DNA of 64,000 nucleotides from NCBI GenBank assembly GCA_026390075.1, contig JAPLGP010000055.1:45863-109862 (forward strand), given 5' to 3'. Within the stretch, counting starts at the first letter, position 1. Every line of letters starts with the position of its first letter. The notes under the pieces were generated by a model that did no database searches, had not been told where the DNA came from, and saw only the letters and a list, made by a program, of their open reading frames with translations. Made by a program: the position numbers and the translations under genes. Source of the stretch: Campylobacterales bacterium. Its GTDB lineage: Bacteria > Campylobacterota > Campylobacteria > Campylobacterales > Sulfurimonadaceae. Positions 1 to 7,003 of this stretch are shown piece after piece.

Positions 1-63
1 ATTCTTTAGAAATAGAGACAATCATAAGCGTCAAATAAAACTTTTTATACCGAAGGGGTTACA

Positions 64-534
64 ATGAAGTGGATGAGTGATGAAGAGTATAGTGAGTTAA
101 CGGGTTTAACTATTGCAGAGATTGATGATTTATGTGAGCGCGGGAAACTTACTATAAAAGTAGAAGATGGCGTAAGAATGATTGACCCATCTAAAGGCGC
201 TCAGTCAGTAGTTCCTGCACAACTAAGAACTTTATCTGCTCATAACACTTCTGAGATGGTAGTAAACCCACAGTTTGTTGAAAAAACAATAGGTACTATC
301 ATCAACCTTCATGAAAAAGTTTTGGATGCCAAAGATGAGACAATCGCCTCTGTTAAGAATGAAAATGCGTTTTTAAGAGAAGCTCTTGCATCCCTTCAAG
401 AGCTTTATGATGAAGATAGAAAAACCATAGCGACTTTAACAGAACAGCTCAAGCTTTCTCAACAAGAAGTTGAATTTATGAGAAGAAAATATAAACTCAT
501 GTGGAATAAGGCTATAGAAGAACACACCAATTAA
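64..534 (+). CDS. DUF3972-family coiled-coil protein
   Basis: 156 residues, cytoplasmic, with no signal peptide or membrane segment. The first 40 residues (MSDEEYSELTGLTIAEIDDL region) look like a short MerR-type helix-turn-helix. From about residue 75 to 145 the protein is a charged, heptad-rich coiled coil ending in basic residues. The overall shape matches the DUF3972 family conserved in Campylobacterota, whose function is not known to me. A GAAGGGG ribosome binding site precedes the ATG. Its stop overlaps the next start as TAATG, so it is probably translationally coupled to the DUF89 gene. A DNA- or protein-binding role is inference only. Confidence 0.75.
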   Translation: MKWMSDEEYSELTGLTIAEIDDLCERGKLTIKVEDGVRMIDPSKGAQSVVPAQLRTLSAHNTSEMVVNPQFVEKTIGTIINLHEKVLDAKDETIASVKNENAFLREALASLQELYDEDRKTIATLTEQLKLSQQEVEFMRRKYKLMWNKAIEEHTN

Positions 535-1391
535 TGTTTATAGATGAGGCATGTATTGGCTGTATTATCAACCAAAGCGTCAAAGTTGCACATGCCATAG
601 ATGCTTCTGAATCTTTATCTTCTGAGTTAATTTCTACAGTTGAATCGATGAGTAAAGATTTCTCTTTTTTAAAAACTCCACCAGAAATTGCTTCCGATGT
701 TTATGAAAAAATGGCACAAATCGCCAATAAAATCGACCTCTATGATAAAGTAAAAGAGTTCTCCACAAAAAAAGCACTCTCTTTTGTGCCACTTTTAAAA
801 GAAAAACTTCTCTTAAGCCAAGATAAACTCTTAACCGCTACAAAAATCGCAGTTGCAGGAAATGTGATAGATTTAGCCGCCGAAGTAGAGTTTGATTTAG
901 AAGAAGAGCTTGAAAAAATTTTTCATACAGAGTTCGCATATAACGACTTTGCCCAGTTGCAAAATCAACTTCCACATGCCAAGAGTGTTCTCATAATCGG
1001 TGATAATGTCGGTGAACATATCTTTGATTATATGTTTGTTGAAACCCTTATAGAACTTTTTCCACATGCCAAGTATTATTATATGGTTCGAGGAAATCCC
1101 ATCATCAATGATGTCACACTCAAAGATACATCGGCATGTGGATTTGACAAACTCTGCATGGTTGTGGACAGCGGAGTAAATACTCCCGGATTTGTTTACT
1201 CACGAGCAAATCCACATGCCAAAAAAATCTTTGATAGTGCGGATTTAGTGATAGCCAAAGGAATGGGAAACTACGAATGTTTGACTCCATCGCACAGAAC
1301 TAACATCTTCTTTTTACTCAAAGTAAAATGCCAAGTCGTAGCCAACTCTCTTGGTAAAGAAATCGGCGATATTATTTGTAAGATGATTTAA
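534..1391 (+). CDS. DUF89 / ARMT1-like metal-dependent phosphatase
   Basis: 285 residues. DUF89 hallmarks are an N-terminal CxxC (C7, C10), GDNVGE at 156-161, an RGNPIINDVT-type segment at 186-195, and AKGMGNYE at 241-248. Family members are metal-dependent phosphatases thought to act on phosphorylated or damaged metabolites; the substrate here is unknown. The gene starts inside the previous stop (TAATG). It carries four exact copies of the dispersed 10-mer described separately. Three encode Pro-His-Ala (147-149, 177-179, 227-229) and one encodes Ala-Cys-Gly (201-203). A fifth, one-base variant lies near base 587. This is the densest cluster of the repeat per gene in the first 5 kb. Confidence 0.85.
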   Translation: MFIDEACIGCIINQSVKVAHAIDASESLSSELISTVESMSKDFSFLKTPPEIASDVYEKMAQIANKIDLYDKVKEFSTKKALSFVPLLKEKLLLSQDKLLTATKIAVAGNVIDLAAEVEFDLEEELEKIFHTEFAYNDFAQLQNQLPHAKSVLIIGDNVGEHIFDYMFVETLIELFPHAKYYYMVRGNPIINDVTLKDTSACGFDKLCMVVDSGVNTPGFVYSRANPHAKKIFDSADLVIAKGMGNYECLTPSHRTNIFFLLKVKCQVVANSLGKEIGDIICKMI

Positions 1392-1414
1392 GTTCTAGCC
1401 ATATTCACCTAAGG

Positions 1415-1420
1415 TATAAT
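1415..1420 (+). promoter_or_regulatory. Probable -10 box of the glyQ promoter
   Basis: A TATAAT hexamer lies in the 75-bp gap between the DUF89 gene and glyQ, 47 bases before the glyQ ATG. No clear -35 is visible, which is usual for Campylobacterota vegetative promoters. Confidence 0.5.
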
Positions 1421-1466
1421 TTCGCACTTATTTAGCTTCTAATAAAATAAAATTAAGGTAAAAAAT

Positions 1467-2348
1467 ATGATTACTTTTAGCGAAATGTTACTCAAACTGC
1501 AAGAATTTTGGATGAAACAAGGGTGTAATATCGTGCAGCCTTACGACATTCCAGCAGGTGCTGGAACATTTCATCCAGCTACTTTTCTTCGTTCACTCGA
1601 TTCTACTCCGTGGTCGGTGGCGTATGTCGCACCGTCTCGTCGTCCAACAGATGGAAGATATGGAGAAAACCCGAATAGACTTGGAAGTTACTACCAGTTT
1701 CAAGCCCTCATCAAACCTTCTCCTGACAACATTCAAGAGCTTTATTTGAAATCTTTGGAGTATTTGGGGCTTGATGTTTCACAGCATGATATCCGTTTCG
1801 TAGAAGACAACTGGGAGTCTCCAACACTTGGTGCATGGGGACTAGGCTGGGAAGTTTGGCTCAACGGCATGGAAGTTACACAGTTTACTTACTTTCAACA
1901 AGTTGGCGGAATCGAGTGTAATCCTGTAGCTGTAGAAATCACTTATGGAACAGAGCGACTTGCGATGTACCTTCAAGGCGTGGACAATGTTTTTGACATA
2001 GTTTGGAATATAAATGCGCATGGAACAACTCTGTACAAAGATGTGCATAAAGAGAGTGAAATAGAGTTTAGTAAATACAACTTTGAAGTCGCAGATGTAG
2101 AGATGCTGTTTGCAGAATTTAATGCAAAAAGTAAAGAGTGTTTACGCACCATCGAAGCAGGATTACCACTTCCAGCGTATGATTTATGTATGATGGCAGC
2201 AAACACTTTTAATGTCCTCGATGCAAGAAAAGCAATAAGTCAAACAGAGAGACAAAACTACATCCTAAAAATCCGCGAACTCTCAAAAGGGTGTGCAGAG
2301 CTTTATAAATCGCAAGAAGAAGAGCGAAATATGAGGGTGAAAGCGTAA
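1467..2348 (+). CDS. glyQ: Glycyl-tRNA synthetase alpha subunit
   Basis: 293 residues, the usual length for the catalytic subunit of the bacterial alpha2-beta2 glycyl-tRNA synthetase, which charges tRNA-Gly. The N-terminal family signature ([20 protein letters not shown]) is present, as are the class-II motifs around [21 protein letters not shown]. The gene has its own TATAAT box and an AAGG ribosome binding site. The beta subunit gene (glyS) does not follow, consistent with the separated glyQ and glyS of this phylum. It contains no copy of the dispersed 10-mer, like most highly constrained genes here. Confidence 0.97.
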   Translation: MITFSEMLLKLQEFWMKQGCNIVQPYDIPAGAGTFHPATFLRSLDSTPWSVAYVAPSRRPTDGRYGENPNRLGSYYQFQALIKPSPDNIQELYLKSLEYLGLDVSQHDIRFVEDNWESPTLGAWGLGWEVWLNGMEVTQFTYFQQVGGIECNPVAVEITYGTERLAMYLQGVDNVFDIVWNINAHGTTLYKDVHKESEIEFSKYNFEVADVEMLFAEFNAKSKECLRTIEAGLPLPAYDLCMMAANTFNVLDARKAISQTERQNYILKIRELSKGCAELYKSQEEERNMRVKA

Positions 2349-2353
2349 AAAAG

Positions 2354-2533
2354 ATGAGAGATTTAAAACTTGAAATGAGTATTTTAAAAATTGCTTCAAA
2401 AGCAGTAAAAGAAGCTCAAAAAAAGAGTTTGGCAAACGGTGTCGCAAATGTTTATGGCAAGAATGGGACGATGTATTTTCAACTTCCAGATGGAACAATA
2501 ACGCAGCAAATGCCAAAAGAGTATATGAGATAA
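2354..2533 (+). CDS. Small antitoxin-like protein (59 aa)
   Basis: ATG at 2354, TAA at 2531-2533, 59 codons. The product begins MRDLKLEMSILKIASKAVKE and ends with YFQLPDGTITQQMPKEYMR. The pattern of an amphipathic N-terminal helix followed by 'NVYGKNGTMYFQLPDGTI' resembles small antitoxin-like proteins often found beside toxins in bacteria, from general recollection rather than a search. An AAAAGATG context gives a weak ribosome site, five bases after glyQ. It lies directly upstream of the MNT nucleotidyltransferase and may form an operon with it. Its function is unproven. Confidence 0.5.
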   Translation: MRDLKLEMSILKIASKAVKEAQKKSLANGVANVYGKNGTMYFQLPDGTITQQMPKEYMR

Positions 2534-2546
2534 TGAGAGTAAAAAG

Positions 2547-2861
2547 ATGAGAGTCAGCAAGTCAAATATCATTCATTTTTTGCAAGAGATAAAAGCAGAA
2601 CTCGGGTCTGATGGCATTGTGACATTCGGACTCTTTGGCAGTTTTGCAAGAGATGAAGCTGGGGTTTATAGCGATATAGACATAGCAATACAAAAAGAGA
2701 AAAACTACCTCACCCACAGAACAGCTTATGACTATTTTGATGAAATCTCAAAAATAAAAACGCTTATAAAGAAAAAGTTTCATAGAAATAGCGATATATT
2801 TGATTTGGATAGTAATTCTAGCATGAGGGATGAAATAATGAAGGATTTGATTTATGTTTAG
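2547..2861 (+). CDS. MNT-type minimal nucleotidyltransferase
   Basis: 104 residues with the nucleotidyltransferase signature GLFGSFARDEAGVYSDIDIAI: a GSFAR motif followed by the metal-binding SDID pair. This is the MNT fold. In HEPN/MNT toxin-antitoxin pairs the MNT protein neutralises a HEPN RNase, often by adding nucleotides to it. No HEPN gene (RxxxxH) is adjacent, so this is either an orphan or is paired with one of the small unknown ORFs beside it. The start at 2547 is chosen because the earlier ATG at 2533 hits a stop within six codons. Confidence 0.8.
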   Translation: MRVSKSNIIHFLQEIKAELGSDGIVTFGLFGSFARDEAGVYSDIDIAIQKEKNYLTHRTAYDYFDEISKIKTLIKKKFHRNSDIFDLDSNSSMRDEIMKDLIYV

Positions 2862-2888
2862 TTCAAAAGCGTTAAGTAGAGGTATGTT

Positions 2889-3086
2889 ATGGATAATATA
2901 GTTATTGAAGTAGATGATACAGTGATTATCGGTTTTATTAATTCGAAATCTGAATTAGAATATACACAGTATAAAGCTTGTGATGGTGGTGTAGTTGAAC
3001 TTGAAAATATTGAAAAATATACTCAAGAAGAATTGACAGAGGTGTTATACACTGTTAACGGACTTCAAATAGATGACTATGTATAA
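2889..3086 (+). CDS. Small acidic hypothetical protein (65 aa)
   Basis: 65 residues, strongly acidic, with no signal peptide or recognisable domain. It sits between the MNT gene and the DpnII-type methyltransferase, with an AGAGG ribosome site before the ATG. I do not recognise the family. It could be part of the MNT module or a small accessory to the restriction-modification locus; position alone does not decide. Confidence 0.5.
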   Translation: MDNIVIEVDDTVIIGFINSKSELEYTQYKACDGGVVELENIEKYTQEELTEVLYTVNGLQIDDYV

Positions 3087-3108
3087 ATTATTTATAGCAA
3101 GGTAAGTT

Positions 3109-3978
3109 ATGACTGCTAGAATAAATATTCCTTTTCTTGAAAAATACCAGCCTTTTATAAAATGGGTTGGCGGCAAAAGAGGGTTGCTTTCTCAAATTAT
3201 TCCACTTATTCCAGAAAAATTTAATAACTATTTTGAGCCTTTCGTCGGTGGTGGAGCTTTGTTTTTTGAACTTTATTCACTTGGGCTCTTGAGAGATAAA
3301 AAAGTTTATTTATTTGACATAAATGCGGAACTTATTAATGCCTATAATGTTGTCAAAAACAATCCTACTGAACTTATAAAAAGCCTGAAAAAATTTCAAG
3401 AAAAACATTCAAAAGAGTTTTATTATGAAACCAGAGCTTTAGACAGAGAAGAAAATTTTTTGAAAAAGAGTGCTGTTTTTAGAGCTACAAGATTTATCTA
3501 TCTCAACAAAACATGTTTCAATGGGCTTTACAGAGTAAATAGCAAAGGCTACCACAATGTACCGATAGGAAGCTACAAAAATCCAAATATTTGTGATGAA
3601 TCTGTAATTTATAACGCAAGCAAAGCCTTACAAAATGCAATCATCTCTAATACATCATACAAAGATGTTATGCTACATGCATCACAAGATGATTTCGTTT
3701 ATTTTGACCCTCCCTACTATCCACTAACCATAACATCTAGCTTTACATCGTACAGTGAATTTTCATTTTTGGAAAAAGAGCAGATTGAGCTTTTTGAGGT
3801 TTTTAAAGAGCTAGATAAAATGAGCTGTAAAGTTATACACAGTAATTCTGATACAGATTTTATAAAAAAATTATATTCTGAGTTTTGTGTCGGAGAGATT
3901 CAAGCGAATAGATTTATAAATAGTAAGAGCAGTGGGCGTGGTAAAATTAGTGAAGTTTTGATTAAAGGAAAAATATGA
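3109..3978 (+). CDS. Dam/DpnM-type adenine-N6 DNA methyltransferase (GATC)
   Basis: 289 residues, D12-class N6-adenine methyltransferase. Visible motifs are the SAM-binding FIKWVGGKRGLL region at the N terminus, FVGGGALFFEL (motif I) and the catalytic DPPYYP (motif IV), in the order of the Dam/DpnM/MboI family. It should methylate the adenine of GATC, protecting DNA from the endonuclease encoded immediately downstream; the two genes overlap by four bases (ATGA). The GATC specificity is inferred from the partner's similarity to DpnII. The locus carries no copy of the dispersed 10-mer, consistent with fairly recent acquisition. Confidence 0.92.
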   Translation: MTARINIPFLEKYQPFIKWVGGKRGLLSQIIPLIPEKFNNYFEPFVGGGALFFELYSLGLLRDKKVYLFDINAELINAYNVVKNNPTELIKSLKKFQEKHSKEFYYETRALDREENFLKKSAVFRATRFIYLNKTCFNGLYRVNSKGYHNVPIGSYKNPNICDESVIYNASKALQNAIISNTSYKDVMLHASQDDFVYFDPPYYPLTITSSFTSYSEFSFLEKEQIELFEVFKELDKMSCKVIHSNSDTDFIKKLYSEFCVGEIQANRFINSKSSGRGKISEVLIKGKI

Positions 3979-4859
3979 AAGAGTTTGATGGTTTAAAAAG
4001 TACTTTGCAAGACTCAATTTTCACTTGGGATTATTTTACAGATTTTGAGAAAGTAAAAAAGAATGTCAAAAAGATAGAAAAAGAGCTCAATCTTCTTAAT
4101 TATCTCATCGGAAAAGAAAAGCTTGAGGAAGAGTTTTTATCTTTGCTTGAAGAGTATCCAAAAGTGCGAAAGATACTTCCGATATTGATAGCTATTAGAG
4201 ATGATAAATTATCTAGTACGCCAGTGATAACGGATATAGAAGCTTTGATACCGGAAAACAAAAAATATATATTTTATGATGCAATTGATGAAAATATTAA
4301 AAAAGAGCTATTGATATTTTTTAAGGAAAGTGGACTTAAAGATTTTTTTGAAAGTAAATCAGTAAAAAATCTGGTTGATTATTGTTTCGGGGTTGAAGTT
4401 GGTTTTGATACAAATGCGAGAAAAAATCGTACTGGCACGATTATGGAAAATCTCGTTTTTAAATATCTTACAAGCTTTTGTCAAGAAAATGAAAATTTAG
4501 AATTTATAGAACAAGCAACTCAAAAAAGGATTAAAGAGTTTTTCAATTATGATATAGAAATCGATAAAAATAGTAGAAGATTTGATTTTGCTCTCTTTGA
4601 TAAAACAAAAAATAAACTTTTTTTGATTGAAGTTAATTATTATAGTGGTGGTGGCTCAAAACTTAAAGCTACAGCAGGTGAATATCAATATCTCAATAAT
4701 TTTGTCAAATCTCAAAATATTGATTTTATTTGGATAACTGACGGTAAAGGTTGGTTGACCGCACTTCGACCATTAGAAGAAACCTTTAATCATAATGATT
4801 ATGTTATTAATTTAGATATGCTCAAAAATGGAATATTAAAAGAAATTTGTCAGAAATAA
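3975..4859 (+). CDS. DpnII/MboI-type type II restriction endonuclease (GATC)
   Basis: 294 residues, close to the length of DpnII. It shares diagnostic stretches with that family as I recall it: an early WDYFTDFEKVKKNV segment, NRTGTIMENLV in the middle, and the nuclease core FDFALFD...LFLIEVNYYSGGGSKLKA followed by FIWITDGKGW. The core gives a PD-(D/E)xK-like catalytic arrangement (D...ExN). It should cut unmethylated GATC. It is translated together with the upstream methyltransferase through an ATGA overlap. The gene is especially AT-rich compared with flanking housekeeping genes. Confidence 0.92.
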   Translation: MKEFDGLKSTLQDSIFTWDYFTDFEKVKKNVKKIEKELNLLNYLIGKEKLEEEFLSLLEEYPKVRKILPILIAIRDDKLSSTPVITDIEALIPENKKYIFYDAIDENIKKELLIFFKESGLKDFFESKSVKNLVDYCFGVEVGFDTNARKNRTGTIMENLVFKYLTSFCQENENLEFIEQATQKRIKEFFNYDIEIDKNSRRFDFALFDKTKNKLFLIEVNYYSGGGSKLKATAGEYQYLNNFVKSQNIDFIWITDGKGWLTALRPLEETFNHNDYVINLDMLKNGILKEICQK

Positions 4860-4941
4860 CAATATTTATGACAAATAGCAATATATTTTAAACTTTATCA
4901 TTCAATCTGCTATTATATTAGTAATTCAGCTTGAGGATAAA

Positions 4942-5253
4942 ATGATGATAATGACTAAATACAAAAAACTTTATATAGCAGAAGATAGTGAATTAGTAAC
5001 TGACTACATCATCGATAACTATATGGTTTGGTGTAGTAAACATTGGGAATGGTTTTATGAGCGAAAAGGTAGAACTTGTGAGTTTGAGACATTAGAGGAC
5101 TATTCTCTTGTTTTTTGTGAATCAGATGAAGAGTTTGAAGAGATAGATAAAAAAATAGACCCTAAACATCCTGATGTATTTGACTATTCATTTGAATTTG
5201 ATTATCCGAGTTTACTTATTAAAACAGAGTATTTAGAATCATGTCTAAAATAA
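4942..5253 (+). CDS. Acidic hypothetical protein (103 aa)
   Basis: 103 residues, rich in Glu/Asp and aromatic residues, with no signal peptide or recognised domain. A TATTATATT -10-like stretch lies upstream and GAGGA is the ribosome site. The ATGs at 4942 and 4945 are both plausible, and 4951 is too distant. The 3' end overlaps the following methyltransferase by 13 bases, implying co-expression. Given this coupling it might regulate or assist the methyltransferase, but I cannot assign a function. Confidence 0.6.
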   Translation: MMIMTKYKKLYIAEDSELVTDYIIDNYMVWCSKHWEWFYERKGRTCEFETLEDYSLVFCESDEEFEEIDKKIDPKHPDVFDYSFEFDYPSLLIKTEYLESCLK

Positions 5254-5990
5254 AAAAACTCCATCCTGAAAATTTCGAGCAAGAGTGTACAACAGTTTGG
5301 AGTTTTCCTCGTCGTGGAAATTGGGCGACACATAACTCAAAATATAGAGGAAATTGGGCTCCTGAAGTTGTGAGAAATCTTCTTTTGAGATACTCAAATG
5401 AAAGAGATTGTATTTTAGACCCGATGATCGGAGGCGGAACAACTGCTGTTGAATGTAAACTTCTAAACCGTCATCTTTTGGCACTCGATATAAATCCACA
5501 TGCCATAGAGCTTACAAAAAAAGCTTTGGATTTTGAATGTGAGTTCAACTCTAAAATAAGGGTTGAGTTAAACGACGCAAGGGATTTATCACTTTTAAAA
5601 GATGAAACAATAGATTTTATTTTAAATCATCCTCCTTATGTGGATATTATCAAATATTCAGAAAAGCAAATAGAAGAGGATTTGTCAAATATCCACGATT
5701 TAGAAAAGTTTTGTGAAGAGATGCAAAAGGTGGCGAATGAGCTTTATAGAGTTTTAAAAAAAGATAAATATTGTGCCATTTTGATAGGCGATACACGAAG
5801 AAATAAAATGTATCAGCCACTCGCTTTTATGGTAATGCAAAGGTTCTTAAAAGCGGGTTTTGAGCTTAAAGAAGATATCATTAAACATCAACATAACTGC
5901 AAAGCTACTGGATTTTGGGTTAAAAAAAGTAAAGAAGCAAATTTTTTACTTATTATGCATGAGCATCTTTTTGTATTTAAAAAAAGTTAA
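5241..5990 (+). CDS. Solitary SAM-dependent DNA methyltransferase (N4/N6)
   Basis: 249 residues. Motif I is LDPMIGGGTTAVE near residues 57-69, followed by ALDINPHAIEL, then the catalytic motif IV-type HPPY in NHPPYVDIIKYS near residue 130. The C-terminal KYCAILIGDTRR and EHLFVFKK segments are typical of a family of orphan N4-cytosine/N6-adenine DNA methyltransferases. No cognate nuclease is visible; the preceding acidic 103-residue protein overlaps it. Unlike the DpnII-like genes, it contains one exact copy of the dispersed 10-mer (5495-5504, encoding Pro-His-Ala), suggesting longer residence in the genome. Target specificity is unknown. Confidence 0.85.
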   Translation: MSKIKKLHPENFEQECTTVWSFPRRGNWATHNSKYRGNWAPEVVRNLLLRYSNERDCILDPMIGGGTTAVECKLLNRHLLALDINPHAIELTKKALDFECEFNSKIRVELNDARDLSLLKDETIDFILNHPPYVDIIKYSEKQIEEDLSNIHDLEKFCEEMQKVANELYRVLKKDKYCAILIGDTRRNKMYQPLAFMVMQRFLKAGFELKEDIIKHQHNCKATGFWVKKSKEANFLLIMHEHLFVFKKS

Positions 5991-6019
5991 TATTTATTCA
6001 TCACGGAAGGAACTCTTTT

Positions 6020-7003
6020 TTGTCAAAATCCCACCTTCAAAACACACAAAACAAACTTCTTGACTGGTACGAAATTCACGGTCGCAAGGATTTGCCTTGG
6101 CGTGATGCTTCGGATATTTATCATGTCTATGTGAGTGAAGTTATGCTTCAGCAAACGCAAGTGAAGCGGGTTTTGGAGGAGTATTATTTTCAGTTTTTAG
6201 AAAAGTTTCCTTCATTTCTTGCACTCGCACAAGCACCGCTTGAAGAGGTATTTGGCATGTGGAGTGGGCTTGGGTATTACAGACGGGCGAAGAATTTGCA
6301 TGAGAGTGCGAAGCTTTGCGTGGACGCTTTTCCACAAGATTTAAAATCTTTGCAAAAACTCCCTGGAGTTGGTCGTTATACTGCAAGTGCGATTTGTAGT
6401 TTTGGGTATCATCAGAGTGTGAGCGTTGTGGACACAAATATCGCTCGGGTTTTGGCACGGTTTTTTGGCGAAGAAGATGCAAAAGAGGCTTATTTGTGGG
6501 AGTTGGCGGATAAGTTTTTAAATAGTTCAAACCCCACTTCTCATAATTTAGCTCTTATGGATTTGGGTGCGATGGTTTGTCTGCCGAAGAATCCGGCATG
6601 TGGAAAGTGTCCTTTCATTGCTAATTGTAAAGGTTCAAGTGAGCCTGATAAATACTACAAAACACAAAAGAAAAACTATGAGAACAAAAAACTTCATTTT
6701 GGAATTTGTGAGCGAGATGGCAAAATCGCTATGAATCGTTCGGGTGAAGGGATGTACAAAGATATGCTTGAACTTCCAAATATTGATTCCACATGGCATG
6801 TGGAAAACTTACTTGGCACATTTCCACATGCCGTGACAAAATATCGCTTAGAAGTAAATATTTATAGGGTGGACTTTGTAGAGGAAGATGTTTTCTGGAT
6901 TGCACTGGATTCACTTGACGGTGCGGGGATTTCCTCAATGACAAAAAAAGCTTTAAAACTCTATAATAGTGTCAAAATTTCTTCGCAGGGCGTACAAAAT
7001 TGA
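6020..7003 (+). CDS. mutY: A/G-specific adenine DNA glycosylase MutY
   Basis: 327 residues. It removes adenine mispaired with 8-oxoguanine. Visible are the catalytic Glu in SEVMLQQTQV (E40), the helix-hairpin-helix LPGVGRYTAS (114-123), the catalytic Asp in VVDTN (D138), and a [4Fe-4S] ligand set C187-x6-C194-x2-C197-x5-C203. The TTG start at 6020 is supported by AAGGA eight bases upstream. Four exact copies of the dispersed 10-mer fall in this gene. The copy at 6595-6604 encodes Ala-Cys-Gly and supplies iron-sulphur ligand C194. The stop overlaps the TTG start of recD2. Confidence 0.96.
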   Translation: MSKSHLQNTQNKLLDWYEIHGRKDLPWRDASDIYHVYVSEVMLQQTQVKRVLEEYYFQFLEKFPSFLALAQAPLEEVFGMWSGLGYYRRAKNLHESAKLCVDAFPQDLKSLQKLPGVGRYTASAICSFGYHQSVSVVDTNIARVLARFFGEEDAKEAYLWELADKFLNSSNPTSHNLALMDLGAMVCLPKNPACGKCPFIANCKGSSEPDKYYKTQKKNYENKKLHFGICERDGKIAMNRSGEGMYKDMLELPNIDSTWHVENLLGTFPHAVTKYRLEVNIYRVDFVEEDVFWIALDSLDGAGISSMTKKALKLYNSVKISSQGVQN

